From IMG/VR virus record IMGVR_UViG_3300037247_000810, positions 39,460-103,459 of that record: a stretch of DNA of 64,000 nt, one strand, 5' to 3'. Positions 1-6,269 of this stretch are shown here, in pieces. Position numbers and translations under genes: made by a program. The notes under the pieces are model-generated. The model searched no databases. It was not told where the DNA came from and was given only the letters and a program-made list of their open reading frames with translations. Each line of letters opens with the position of its first letter. Within the stretch, counting starts at the first letter, position 1. This DNA comes from a virus.

Positions 1-415
1 GGATTGTCTCCTCAGAGCAGCCGAACTTCGCGCAGAGGAACCGCACCATGCGGGCAATCCCGACCGTGGCCTGGCGCATCATCTGGAGCGTCGGCCCCAC
101 GATGCCGAACAGGTATTCGGTGCCGGGTGGGCCTTCGTCAACCTTCTTCTGAATCTCCCGCCAGAGCCAGTGGGGGCCAACGTGCGACTTGCCGCCCTGA
201 GACCCCGCCAAGAGGATTGTGTTTAGGGTCTCCCTATCATACCAGACAGGCTTCTGACCCCAGTGCGGGGTAAAAGTTGCGGCCATAGGGCCAACCTTCT
301 TGACATCGCCCAGTACACGGCGTGGGCGACGCACCTCGACGACGTTGCCCGTGACCTTGTACGCGGTCGTGGGCAGTCGAAGGTTGCCGTTGGCGGTGGA
401 GATGTAAGTGGTCAT
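1..415 (-). CDS. terL: Terminase large subunit, N-terminal part (runs off left edge)
   Basis: The reading frame starts with ATG at 415 and runs off the window, giving 138 residues. A Walker A-like motif, LLAGSQGGKS, lies near residue 70 after a short N-terminal segment, the usual place in phage terminase ATPases; it is followed by a tryptophan-rich helix and a segment ending VGPTLQMMRQA. Known role of the family: ATP-driven packaging of DNA into proheads and cutting of concatemers. The nuclease domain is outside the window, so this is a family-level call from the ATPase start only. Confidence 0.7.
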   Translation of the reverse strand, partial: MTTYISTANGNLRLPTTAYKVTGNVVEVRRPRRVLGDVKKVGPMAATFTPHWGQKPVWYDRETLNTILLAGSQGGKSHVGPHWLWREIQKKVDEGPPGTEYLFGIVGPTLQMMRQATVGIARMVRFLCAKFGCSEETI

Positions 416-487
416 ACCGATCAAGTTTCTTATCCTTGATCAATTGTAACCGCTGGCCTCCTAGCGGTCTAGGATTTGGGCCACTTC

Positions 488-721
488 TCATTCGGACGGG
501 GTGCGGGTGCCAAACAGCGCGCCGACCACGATGCCGAATGTGGTCGTGATCGATCCCAAGACGACGGGCAGCAAGTCCTTGATGACGCCGCCATCCTCCA
601 AGCCCAGGTACGTGAACAGCGCGTGTAGGCCCAGCAGCGAAGCCGCCAGGAACAGAACGCCGCCGAAGGCCCCGAATGCGATGGTGCGTGCCGTCAACGT
701 CAGTGGTTGTCCGTTAGCCAT
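488..721 (-). CDS. Small membrane protein, two predicted transmembrane segments
   Basis: 77 residues from ATG at 721 (MANGQPLTL). Two hydrophobic stretches flank a short acidic loop (EDGGVIKD). The start overlaps the end of the upstream gene at 714. A holin-like role is possible from size and topology but nothing in the sequence proves it. Confidence 0.6.
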   Translation of the reverse strand: MANGQPLTLTARTIAFGAFGGVLFLAASLLGLHALFTYLGLEDGGVIKDLLPVVLGSITTTFGIVVGALFGTRTPSE

Positions 722-923
722 TGTCTTCCCCCTTCTCAATAGTGATGCCGCCCTCCTGCTGGAGTACGATCACGTCGCCTTCCTGGAGGTGCAAGCTCAA
801 AGTACTCATGGGTGGCACCGTGTCGGGTGCCGCACTGAGACTCGCCGTTGTCACCTCGACTGGGCGATCCGTGATCGTGAACGGCACGGGTTGGATACGG
901 TCGTTCCTAATCGTGATCTTCAT
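714..923 (-). CDS. Hypothetical protein, 69 aa
   Basis: ATG at 923 overlaps the 3' end of the upstream gene (stop at 907), the coupled arrangement typical of this block. The product begins MKITIRNDRIQPVPF, is rich in beta-formers with an LHLQEGDVIVLQQ stretch, and ends acidic. It might be a small beta-barrel or decoration protein; no family recognised. Confidence 0.55.
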   Translation of the reverse strand: MKITIRNDRIQPVPFTITDRPVEVTTASLSAAPDTVPPMSTLSLHLQEGDVIVLQQEGGITIEKGEDNG

Positions 924-1542
924 CAGCCTCGAATACCTCCTCCCATTTGGGATCATCCCCATTTTCGCCAGCCGGGGCCTTCTCCTCGTCCTCCGACTGC
1001 TTTTCTGGTTCTACGGGCGGCTGCTTGGTGCTCCCGCGCCCAGCGCGGACGAGTCGGATACCTTCCGCCTCGGCGATGGCCCGGTTCCACCCGTCGATGG
1101 CATCCAGCAGTGACTTGTGATGGGCCGCGCCCACCTCATCCAGCGTAATCCAAGTCGCGTCAATGAGCCGATGAAGGCGCTGGATGTACTCGTCACGGGC
1201 CGCCTCCGAGCCTTTCTTCCCGCGCTCCTCCTTGACCTCCCTGATGATTACCCGAACAGTGTCGTGGACATTCCCCAGACCCTCAATGAGAATGCTGTAT
1301 GGCGACTCTGGGTCGGCGAGTGCCATAAAGATTTCCTCGCTCAGATAGCCCGCCACAACCATCTCTCCAATTGCTTGGCCGCGCAACTTATTGAGCCCGC
1401 CGCGCCCTTTGTTAGAGAAGACCACGGCGGCAGCGGCGCGCTGGGCATCACTCAACCCGTCCTTGGAATCCCATAGCCCCTTGAGACGGCGTAGCTGATT
1501 GAGCCGAGCATAGGCACTAATCGGTAGGTGTGGCTTAGTCAT
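907..1542 (-). CDS. Hypothetical helical protein next to terminase (small terminase candidate)
   Basis: 211 residues from ATG at 1542 (MTKPHLPIS). The body is helical with many charged residues and the last 40 residues are very acidic. It is the first gene of the leftward unit that ends in the terminase, which is where a small terminase subunit often sits, but no DNA-binding motif is clear. The predicted -10 box ends only 8 bases before this ATG, so the mRNA would have almost no leader. Confidence 0.6.
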   Translation of the reverse strand: MTKPHLPISAYARLNQLRRLKGLWDSKDGLSDAQRAAAAVVFSNKGRGGLNKLRGQAIGEMVVAGYLSEEIFMALADPESPYSILIEGLGNVHDTVRVIIREVKEERGKKGSEAARDEYIQRLHRLIDATWITLDEVGAAHHKSLLDAIDGWNRAIAEAEGIRLVRAGRGSTKQPPVEPEKQSEDEEKAPAGENGDDPKWEEVFEADEDHD

Positions 1543-1550
1543 ACACTGAT

Positions 1551-1580
1551 AGCCTACCACAGTCGCAGGCGAGTTGACAA
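1551..1580 (-). promoter_or_regulatory. Leftward promoter for the terminase unit
   Basis: On the minus strand TTGTCA (1575-1580), 18-bp spacer, TAGGCT (1551-1556). The -35 box overlaps that of the rightward promoter at 1574, so the two start sites share one site. Moderate match only. Confidence 0.45.
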
Positions 1581-1603
1581 GGGCGGGCCAGAACAGGTAC
1601 TAT
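1574..1603 (+). promoter_or_regulatory. Rightward sigma70-type promoter
   Basis: TTGACA (1574-1579), 18-bp spacer, TACTAT (1598-1603). The start of transcription is predicted near 1610, which is exactly the GTG start of the next gene, implying a leaderless mRNA. Confidence 0.75.
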
Positions 1604-1609
1604 GGCCCT

Positions 1610-2017
1610 GTGACTAGCTCATCTACAAAACGGGGGCATTCCGTCGAGGCGCGCCGTGCGGAGTTAGACCGAGCGCTCCGCAGGCCCCGTCGGGTTCTGT
1701 GGTCGTACTGTCCGCATCACGAAGGCGGATATTACTTCTTCGGCATCAGCATCCAATCATGGGGCGGCGGTGAGGAAGAACGCTGGAGTGCTGACCCGGA
1801 TATGCGGAAGATCAGGGGCACCTGTATGTGGTGCGGGAAGCGCACGATCTTCTTTGTCAATGCTGATGAACTAGAGAAACACCGATACACACCCATTGAA
1901 CTCTGCCTATGTGGGCTCCCGGACTATCACAAGGCCCCTTCCGTCACCTTCCTTCAAGAATACAACGCTATGGGCGTAGTTTGCCGACCCAATGGCCGTC
2001 AAGAAGCCAACGTTTGA
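1610..2017 (+). CDS. Cysteine-rich zinc-binding-like protein
   Basis: 135 residues from GTG at 1610; the frame extends upstream through the promoter, so the longer start is rejected. CPHH, CMWCGK and CLCG clusters suggest bound metal. The N-terminus is basic and the middle aromatic (GGYYFFGIS). First gene of a three-gene rightward unit; its end overlaps the next start by 26 bases. Function unknown. Confidence 0.6.
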   Translation: MTSSSTKRGHSVEARRAELDRALRRPRRVLWSYCPHHEGGYYFFGISIQSWGGGEEERWSADPDMRKIRGTCMWCGKRTIFFVNADELEKHRYTPIELCLCGLPDYHKAPSVTFLQEYNAMGVVCRPNGRQEANV

Positions 2018-2657
2018 CGAACTCACGGAGGAGAGCCGCTACGCCGGGCCGCGCCGGACGCCAGTACTCGATCACGCAGCAGTCACTAAGGCCGTAATCG
2101 AATGGTTCCAGAACAAGAGCCAATGGCGGGCAGCCGAGACCGAGATGGCGCTGCCGACGAGCCCCCGTCGAAAGGCGACTCCGAAGTCTGCCCCATCTAC
2201 CATCGTGCGGCGGGCCGATGTCATCGCGTTCAATTCCGCCGACCACGAATTCTACATCATCGAAGTCAAGGCCCAGTGGAACGACTTCCACCAAGACCGC
2301 AAGTTCTTCGACTATCGCAAGTGGTGTAACTGGTTCGCCTTCGCCGTGCCGGAGGAGCTAGCCGTATGCGCCCGGCGACGGATGGATGACATCCCTGGCT
2401 GGTACGAGGGTGTGGGCCTGCTCGTGATCCCCAATGACTACAGTGATCGGCGAATGGTGCGACGGCCGAAGAAGTACGAAATGTCAGACGAGGACTACCG
2501 CTCGATGGCCGAGCGGTGGGGGCTGTCTTGTTGGGGACGGCTGATCGGGACGCGCACGAAGATCGCCGAGCTAGAGTGGCAGCTAAAGAATATCCGGTCA
2601 GATGTCCGCCAATTGCAGAAGAAGCTAGGCGACTCGAATCCTACCCTCTACCCGTAA
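1992..2657 (+). CDS. MmcB-like PD-(D/E)XK family DNA repair/nuclease protein
   Basis: 221 residues. The core RRADVIAF, then FYIIEVKAQWNDF, then DRKFFDYRKWCNWFAFAVP matches the MmcB-type PD-(D/E)XK fold: the Asp of RRAD and the Glu-x-Lys of EVK would bind metal. A C-terminal coiled coil (IAELEWQLKNIRSDVRQL) is extra. Known relatives are linked to DNA repair or act as phage nucleases; the substrate here is unknown. The start overlaps the upstream gene. Confidence 0.65.
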   Translation: MAVKKPTFDELTEESRYAGPRRTPVLDHAAVTKAVIEWFQNKSQWRAAETEMALPTSPRRKATPKSAPSTIVRRADVIAFNSADHEFYIIEVKAQWNDFHQDRKFFDYRKWCNWFAFAVPEELAVCARRRMDDIPGWYEGVGLLVIPNDYSDRRMVRRPKKYEMSDEDYRSMAERWGLSCWGRLIGTRTKIAELEWQLKNIRSDVRQLQKKLGDSNPTLYP

Positions 2658-2662
2658 CGCCA

Positions 2663-2974
2663 ATGTATCCAATTCTGCCGGGGCCAAAGGATTACAGCCT
2701 AGAGGACGCGGAGTGCGAGAAGCCCTTCGCCATTTACGTTTGGGAATCGCCGCTCTGCCCGCGATGCGGGCAATGGCTTCGGCCCGTGGATATGCGGCCA
2801 GTTGGACAACCGTTCCAGGCAACCGCTGCCTGCCCGTCCTATCACGGACTACTCATTCACAACCAAACGGTCTGGGCTGATCTCCGTCCCCCGAAGGCCC
2901 AGAGGGGAGGCGACGGGGCCTGGTGTTCGAGTCTCACCGCCGAACAATTACGGGTGATGGCCGCGGAGTATTAA
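2663..2974 (+). CDS. Hypothetical protein with zinc knuckle, 103 aa
   Basis: Starts at ATG 2663, five bases after the previous stop (MYPILPGPKDY). A CPRCGQW motif with a later ACPSYHG suggests a zinc ribbon. Last gene before a strong hairpin. Confidence 0.55.
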   Translation: MYPILPGPKDYSLEDAECEKPFAIYVWESPLCPRCGQWLRPVDMRPVGQPFQATAACPSYHGLLIHNQTVWADLRPPKAQRGGDGAWCSSLTAEQLRVMAAEY

Positions 2975-2981
2975 ATGCGAA

Positions 2982-3008
2982 CACCGCGCCCCAATTAGAG
3001 GCGCGGTG
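2982..3008. terminator. GC-rich hairpin between convergent units
   Basis: A perfect 9-bp stem (CACCGCGCC / GGCGCGGTG) with a 9-base loop lies between the plus-strand gene ending at 2974 and the minus-strand RNA operon. Neither side has a strong T run, so it may stop both transcripts or cap the RNA operon 3' end. Confidence 0.55.
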
Positions 3009-3242
3009 CTGATATGTGACGGGTGACTTGGGGGCGGCCGGTGTGGGCAACTCAGACCCGCAAGTCTTCGATTCCTCTCAGACCTTGGCACTTGCTTCCG
3101 GTCTGGATTATTTCAACGCCGCCCGTCCGACGTTAGCCCACGGGATCACACACCTGACCCGTGGGGAAACGCAGTGGCCCGCGCGGGTGCTACCACTGTC
3201 CACGTCTTCGGGCAAGCCCTACTGGTGAACTTACGCAGGCCG
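3009..3242 (-). ncRNA. Structured RNA at the 3' end of the tRNA operon (unidentified)
   Basis: No open frame is convincing here. Perfect stems are visible: CAGACC/GGTCTG (3079-3105), CCCACGGG/CCCGTGGG (3137-3165), CAGTGG/CCACTG (around 3173-3199) and GGGC/GCCC (around 3210). It follows a tRNA-like minihelix and is closed by the hairpin at 2982. It does not match tmRNA, 6S or SRP RNA by eye. Confidence 0.4.
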
Positions 3243-3286
3243 GTGCCGGTGGAGGGAGTCGAACCCTCTTCTTACCCTTGACCGGC
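3243..3286 (-). ncRNA. tRNA-like minihelix 1 (acceptor stem plus T arm)
   Basis: Acceptor GCCGGT/ACCGGC pairs over 6 bp, with a perfect T arm (GAGGG, loop TTCGACT, CCCTC). An 11-base linker replaces the D and anticodon arms. The 3' end is ACCG, not ACCA. It directly follows the CCA of tRNA-Thr(CGT) and precedes the 3009-3242 RNA. Confidence 0.65.
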
Positions 3287-3361
3287 TGGAGCCATCGGAG
3301 GGAATCGAACCCTCTCCTGCGGTTTACGAAACCGCTGCACAGCCACTTGTGCTTCGATGGC
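3287..3361 (-). tRNA. tRNA-Thr(CGT)
   Basis: Anticodon loop TTCGTAA reads ACG. Acceptor GCCATCG/CGATGGC is perfect, discriminator U, CCA encoded. Confidence 0.92.
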
Positions 3362-3446
3362 TGGTAGCCTCGGCGAGAGTCGAACTCGCACGCCGTTTCC
3401 GGCCGGGGCTTCTAAGACCCCTACGTCTACCATTCCGTCACGAGGC
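3362..3446 (-). tRNA. tRNA-Leu(TAG)
   Basis: Loop CTTAGAA reads CTA. The long variable arm expected of leucine tRNAs is present; discriminator A, CCA encoded. Confidence 0.9.
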
Positions 3447-3522
3447 TGGTACACCTGGTAGGAGTCGAACCTACAATCTCTCGGATGTGAACCGAGCGCC
3501 TTAGCCTTTGGGCCACAGGTGC
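3447..3522 (-). tRNA. tRNA-Val(CAC)
   Basis: Loop TTCACAT in a CTCGG/CCGAG stem reads GTG. Acceptor GCACCTG with a G-U first pair; discriminator A, CCA encoded. Confidence 0.92.
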
Positions 3523-3598
3523 TGGTGCTTCGGGACGGATTTGAACCGCCGACGCCGCGCTCTTCAGGCGCGCGCTCTACCCCTGAGCTACCGAAGCG
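3523..3598 (-). tRNA. tRNA-Phe(GAA)
   Basis: Loop CTGAAGA reads TTC. Acceptor GCTTCGG/CCGAAGC is perfect; CCA encoded. Confidence 0.92.
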
Positions 3599-3675
<77 letters not shown>

Positions 3676-3750
3676 TGGAGCGGAAGAAGGGACTCGAACC
3701 CTCGACATTCTCGTTGGCAACGAGACATTCTACCACTGAATTACTTCCGC
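3676..3750 (-). tRNA. tRNA-Gly(GCC)
   Basis: Loop TTGCCAA in a TCTCG/CGAGA stem reads GGC. Acceptor GCGGAAG/CTTCCGC; discriminator U as usual for glycine; CCA encoded. Confidence 0.93.
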
Positions 3751-3837
3751 TGGTGTCACCGGCGAGAGTCGAACTCGCACCCCCTTGCGGGGACAAGGCT
3801 CTCAACCTTGCATGTCTACCTGTTCCATCACGGTGAC
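3751..3837 (-). tRNA. tRNA-Leu(GAG)
   Basis: Loop TTGAGAG in a CAAGG/CCTTG stem reads CTC. Long variable hairpin (CCCC/GGGG); acceptor GTCACCG/CGGTGAC; CCA encoded. Confidence 0.92.
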
Positions 3838-3913
3838 TGGTGAACTCGGTAGGAATCGAACCTACGACATCCGACGTATCAGATCGGCGCTCTAACCCCT
3901 GAGCTACGAGTCC
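3838..3913 (-). tRNA. tRNA-Ile(GAT)
   Basis: Loop CTGATAC reads ATC. Anticodon stem CCGAT/GTCGG has one wobble; CCA encoded. Confidence 0.9.
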
Positions 3914-3989
3914 TGGTGACAGCGGGTGGACTTGAACCACCGGCCTTCGCCTTATGAGGGCGCTGCTCTACCAACTGAGCTACGCTGCC
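3914..3989 (-). tRNA. tRNA with CAT anticodon, probably elongator Met (copy A)
   Basis: Loop CTCATAA. The anticodon stem GCGCC/GGCGA lacks the three G-C pairs of an initiator and has an end mismatch, and bases 1-72 pair (G-C), so an initiator role is unlikely. Met elongator or lysidine-modified Ile are both possible. Confidence 0.88.
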
Positions 3990-4067
3990 TGGTAGCCCCA
4001 GCAGGATTCGAACCTGCGACGTTCCGCTTAAGAGGCGGCTGCTCTGGCCGGACTGAGCTATGGGGCC
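3990..4067 (-). tRNA. tRNA-Lys(CTT)
   Basis: Loop CTCTTAA reads AAG. Acceptor GGCCCCA starts with a G-U pair; CCA encoded. Confidence 0.91.
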
Positions 4068-4153
4068 TGGTGCGCAAGGAGGGAATCGAACCCTCAAACC
4101 CTAGTGGGCACACGGTTCTGAGCCGTGCGTGTTTACCGTTTCACCACTCGCGC
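4068..4153 (-). tRNA. tRNA-Leu(CAG)
   Basis: Loop CTCAGAA in a CACGG/CCGTG stem reads CTG. Long variable arm present; CCA encoded. Confidence 0.92.
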
Positions 4154-4241
4154 TGGTGGGGCAGGTAGGACTCGAACCTACGGAGACCGTTAAGGCCAGC
4201 AGGGTTACAGCCTGCCGCAATTGCCGCTATGCGACTACCCC
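4154..4241 (-). tRNA. tRNA-Tyr(GTA)
   Basis: Loop CTGTAAC in a GCAGG/CCTGC stem reads TAC. The long variable arm fits bacterial tRNA-Tyr. A two-base spacer separates it from the CCA of the next tRNA. Confidence 0.92.
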
Positions 4242-4243
4242 TT

Positions 4244-4317
4244 TGGAGACCCCGGCCGGATTCGAACCGACGATAACCGGGTTGCAGCCGGTTGCCTTAC
4301 CACTTGGCCACGGGGTC
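4244..4317 (-). tRNA. tRNA-Cys(GCA)
   Basis: Loop CTGCAAC in an ACCGG/CCGGT stem reads TGC. Acceptor GACCCCG/CGGGGTC is perfect; discriminator U, as in bacterial tRNA-Cys; CCA encoded. Confidence 0.92.
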
Positions 4318-4390
4318 TGGCACACCTGGTAGGAGTCGAACCTACTCTCACGGGTTTGGAGTCCGGTCGGCGCATCCCGCGCTCAGGTGC
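4318..4390 (-). tRNA. tRNA-Trp(CCA)
   Basis: Loop CTCCAAA reads TGG. Discriminator G fits tryptophan identity. The anticodon stem has only three clean pairs; the unusual stem is shared with tRNA-Gln(TTG). Confidence 0.85.
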
Positions 4391-4465
4391 TGGCTGTCGG
4401 ACTAGGATTCGAACCTAGAACTTCCTGATTCAGAGTCAGGCGTCATACCGTTAGACCATCCGACA
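4391..4465 (-). tRNA. tRNA-Gln(CTG)
   Basis: Loop CTCTGAA in a CCTGA/TCAGG stem reads CAG. Acceptor TGTCGGA/TCCGACA, discriminator G as in glutamine tRNAs; CCA encoded. Confidence 0.92.
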
Positions 4466-4539
4466 TGGATGCGGGAGCAGGAATCGAACCTGCATTCACG
4501 GGTTCAAAGTCCGACGTCCGACCTTTAGACGATCCCGCA
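4466..4539 (-). tRNA. tRNA-Gln(TTG)
   Basis: Loop CTTTGAA reads CAA. Acceptor TGCGGGA/TCCCGCA. The discriminator is U rather than the usual G, and the anticodon stem is weak. Confidence 0.86.
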
Positions 4540-4626
4540 TGGTGCGCCGGGAGGGAGTCGAACCCTCATGCCCCTGGAAGCACACGGGTTTGAGCCGTGC
4601 GTGTCTACCAATTTCACCACCGACGC
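4540..4626 (-). tRNA. tRNA-Leu(CAA)
   Basis: Loop CTCAAAC in a CACGG/CCGTG stem reads TTG. Long variable arm; CCA encoded. Closely resembles tRNA-Leu(CAG) in the anticodon arm. Confidence 0.91.
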
Positions 4627-4704
4627 TGGTGGGCCAGGTGGGAGTCGAACCCACAAGAGACACGGGGTTTAAGCCCGCCGCATATACCATTCTGCTACTG
4701 GCCT
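4627..4704 (-). tRNA. tRNA with TAA anticodon (Leu by codon, but short variable loop)
   Basis: Loop CTTAAAC would read TTA. Unlike the other four leucine tRNAs the variable region is only about 7-8 bases, so the leucine identity is open. First pair is A-C, D stem about 3 bp. CCA encoded. Confidence 0.75.
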
Positions 4705-4780
4705 TGGCACCAGAGGTAGGACTCGAACCTACAACCAACCGCTTAACAGGCGGCCGCGCTACCTATTGCGCCACTCTGGT
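4705..4780 (-). tRNA. tRNA-Asn(GTT)
   Basis: Loop CTGTTAA in a CCGC/GCGG stem reads AAC. Acceptor ACCAGAG/CTCTGGT, discriminator G; CCA encoded. Confidence 0.92.
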
Positions 4781-4849
4781 TGGAGCCAGGGGCGGGATTC
4801 GAACCCGCGTCTACAGACTTACAAGGCCCTAGACAACCTGTTACCTGGC
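4781..4849 (-). tRNA. tRNA-Thr(TGT), shortened D arm
   Basis: 69 bases. Loop CTTGTAA reads ACA. The D arm is cut down to a 3-bp stem with a GGT loop, and the anticodon stem relies on G-U pairs. T arm and acceptor are normal apart from one mismatch; CCA encoded. It may be degenerate. Confidence 0.72.
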
Positions 4850-4939
4850 TGGCGAAGCGAGCAGGATTCGAACCTGCGAGACCTTACGGCCCACCGCGTT
4901 AGCAGCGCGGCGCATTCAACCTGACTCTGCCACCGCTTC
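4850..4939 (-). tRNA. tRNA-Ser(GCT)
   Basis: Loop CTGCTAA in a CCGCG/CGCGG stem reads AGC. Long variable arm and discriminator G fit serine. The 12 bases TGGCACCGCTTC just outside its 5' end (4940-4951) duplicate its acceptor end. Confidence 0.9.
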
Positions 4940-4951
4940 TGGCACCGCTTC

Positions 4952-5027
4952 TGGCACCCTCGGCAGGAGTTGAACCCGCGACATCCTGGTTCGAAGCCAG
5001 GCACTCTGTCCACTGAGCTACGAGGGC
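4952..5027 (-). tRNA. tRNA-Arg(TCG)
   Basis: Loop CTTCGAA in a CCTGG/CCAGG stem reads CGA and probably CGG. First pair G-U, discriminator G; CCA encoded. Confidence 0.92.
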
Positions 5028-5105
5028 TGGTATCCGTGAGAGGGCTCGAACCTCCGGCCTCAGCCTTCGCAGGGCTGCGCTCTTATCCAACTGAGCTACA
5101 CGGAC
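5028..5105 (-). tRNA. tRNA-Arg(GCG)
   Basis: Loop CTGCGAA in a CAGCC/GGCTG stem reads CGC. Most bacteria use an ACG (inosine) anticodon for this box, so the G34 form is unusual. Confidence 0.9.
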
Positions 5106-5192
5106 TGGCGGAAGGTGAGGGATTCGAACCCCCAAGGCCCATCACGCCCAACCGCTTTCAAGGCGGTGTACCACACCAATGGCAGACCTTCC
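5106..5192 (-). tRNA. tRNA-Ser(TGA)
   Basis: Loop CTTGAAA in an ACCGC/GCGGT stem reads TCA. Long variable arm, discriminator G, CCA encoded. Confidence 0.92.
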
Positions 5193-5280
5193 TGGAGGAG
5201 ACGGTGGGATTCGAACCCACGAGACCTTGCAGCCCACTCGCTTTCGAGGCGAGCGCTTTCATCCACTCAGCCACATCTCC
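5193..5280 (-). tRNA. tRNA-Ser(CGA)
   Basis: Loop CTCGAAA in a CTCGC/GCGAG stem reads TCG. Long variable arm; discriminator U instead of the usual G; CCA encoded. Confidence 0.91.
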
Positions 5281-5368
5281 TGGCGGACGCTGTAGGATTC
5301 GAACCTACGGTGCCTTGCGACACACACGCTTTCCAGACGTGCCCGTTAAACCACTCCGGCAAGCATCC
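5281..5368 (-). tRNA. tRNA-Ser(GGA)
   Basis: Loop CTGGAAA in a CACGT/GCGTG stem reads TCC. Long variable arm, discriminator G, CCA encoded. Preceded by a structured spacer instead of another tRNA. Confidence 0.91.
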
Positions 5369-5456
5369 GTGTGCGGCGGCCTGCATCACAGTGTGCCTAC
5401 TAACATATAGGGTGGAGCCCAATGTTTCGGCACACGCCGCCGCCATCCACATTCTG
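5369..5456 (-). ncRNA. Structured spacer RNA, about 88 nt
   Basis: On the minus strand a nested hairpin is visible: outer GGCGGC/GCCGCC, then a perfect GTGTGCC/GGCACAC, then AACAT/ATGTT, then GGG/CCC around a small loop. No tRNA domains are seen. It sits between minihelix 2 (5' side) and tRNA-Ser(GGA). Function unknown. Confidence 0.45.
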
Positions 5457-5501
5457 TGTCGGCTGCGGGAATCGAACCCACCTAACACCAGTTTAGCCGA
5501 C
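5457..5501 (-). ncRNA. tRNA-like minihelix 2
   Basis: Perfect 7-bp acceptor GTCGGCT/AGCCGAC, T arm GTGGG/CCCGC with loop TTCGATT, and a 13-base linker containing CTGGTG in place of the D and anticodon arms. The 3' end is ACAG, not ACCA. Abuts the CCA of tRNA-Asp. Confidence 0.7.
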
Positions 5502-5578
5502 TGGCGACCCCTACGGGATTTGAACCCGTGACCTCCGCCTTGACAGGGCGGCGAGCACAACCACTGCTCCAAGGGGCC
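5502..5578 (-). tRNA. tRNA-Asp(GTC)
   Basis: Loop CTGTCAA in a CCGCC/GGCGG stem reads GAC. Acceptor GGCCCCT, discriminator G, CCA encoded and directly followed by minihelix 2. Confidence 0.92.
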
Positions 5579-5663
5579 TCGTTGCTAGCGCAGGTGCCCT
5601 TGGCCTTGGCTCCCCGACCGACCCGCTAGCTAGTCGACCGGATCAACGCTGTACCGAAGGGCT
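5579..5663 (-). ncRNA. Structured spacer RNA, about 85 nt
   Basis: On the minus strand CGTTG pairs with CAACG and, inside it, GCTAGCG with CGCTAGC, enclosing about 35 bases. Unlike the other spacers it has no minihelix on its 5' side; it follows the CCA of the CAT tRNA directly. Function unknown. Confidence 0.35.
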
Positions 5664-5739
5664 TGGTGGCGGAGGCAGGATTCGAACCGACGTTCTCTTG
5701 CTTATGAGGCAAGCGAGATGACCACTTCTCCACTCCGCT
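5664..5739 (-). tRNA. tRNA with CAT anticodon (copy B), A1-C72 mismatch
   Basis: Loop CTCATAA in a CTTGC/GCAAG stem. The first acceptor pair is A-C, reminiscent of the initiator mismatch, but the anticodon stem lacks the three G-C pairs of an initiator. Could be Met, initiator-like, or lysidine Ile reading ATA. Confidence 0.85.
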
Positions 5740-5814
5740 TGGCGGCCCATCAGGGAATCGAACCCTGCTCTGATGCTTGAGGGGCATCTATCCTATCCGA
5801 TAGACGAATGGGCC
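5740..5814 (-). tRNA. tRNA-Glu(CTC)
   Basis: Loop CCCTCAA in a GATGC/GCATC stem reads GAG. Acceptor GGCCCAT/ATGGGCC, discriminator G, CCA encoded. Confidence 0.91.
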
Positions 5815-5890
5815 TGGTCGGGACGGCAGGATTCTAACCTGCGATTCCGTGCTCCCAAAGCACGTGTGTTGAACACTACACTACGCCCCG
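5815..5890 (-). tRNA. tRNA-Pro(TGG), altered T loop
   Basis: Loop TTTGGGA reads CCA. C1-G72 and A73 fit proline. The T loop is TTAGAAT: the almost universal C56 is A, which should disturb the G19-C56 contact. Confidence 0.86.
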
Positions 5891-5967
5891 TGGTCGGAGT
5901 TGCAAGACTCGAACTTGCGGCCCCCGCGTCCCGAACGCGGTGCTCTTCCTGGCTGAGCTAAACTCCG
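5891..5967 (-). tRNA. tRNA-Pro(CGG)
   Basis: Loop TTCGGGA in a CCGCG/CGCGG stem reads CCG. Acceptor CGGAGTT/AACTCCG with C1-G72; CCA encoded. Confidence 0.92.
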
Positions 5968-6043
5968 TGGGGTGATCGAGGAGATTTGAACTCCCGCTAA
6001 GAGGGCCACAACCTCTTGTGCTAACCACTACACTACGACCACC
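5968..6043 (-). tRNA. tRNA-His(GTG)
   Basis: Loop TTGTGGC in an AGAGG/CCTCT stem reads CAC. Discriminator C and an extra 5' G (G-1) give the histidine identity pair. Confidence 0.92.
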
Positions 6044-6044
6044 T

Positions 6045-6118
6045 TGGAGCGCCTAGCGGGAATCGAACCCGCGAACTCTGCTTGGAAGGCAGATATGTTG
6101 CCCCTACATCACAGGCGC
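6045..6118 (-). tRNA. tRNA-Gly(TCC)
   Basis: Loop CTTCCAA in a TCTGC/GCAGA stem reads GGA and likely GGG. Discriminator U; CCA encoded. Confidence 0.92.
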
Positions 6119-6193
6119 TGGTACGGGCGGTGGGACTCGAACCCACACCGAACGGTTTAAAAGACCGCTGCTCTGCCTTCGAGCTACACCCGC
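6119..6193 (-). tRNA. tRNA-Lys(TTT)
   Basis: Loop CTTTTAA in a CGGT/ACCG stem reads AAA. Acceptor GCGGGTG with wobbles; CCA encoded. Confidence 0.91.
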
Positions 6194-6269
6194 TGGTAGC
6201 GTCGACGGGATTCGAACCCGCTCCGTCCGGTTTGAAAGACCGGCGACCTATCCTGTAGTCGACGACGCT
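6194..6269 (-). tRNA. tRNA-Glu(TTC)
   Basis: Loop CTTTCAA in a CCGGT/ACCGG stem reads GAA. Acceptor AGCGTCG/CGACGCT; CCA encoded. Confidence 0.91.

Noticed and set aside
3009-3286. A tmRNA gene ending in minihelix 1
   Set aside because: Both acceptor strands lie within 45 bases, there is no tag reading frame, and the expected pseudoknots are not seen.
3914-5739. An initiator tRNA among the CAT-anticodon tRNAs
   Set aside because: Neither copy has the three G-C pairs of the initiator anticodon stem; the A1-C72 mismatch of 5664-5739 alone is not enough.
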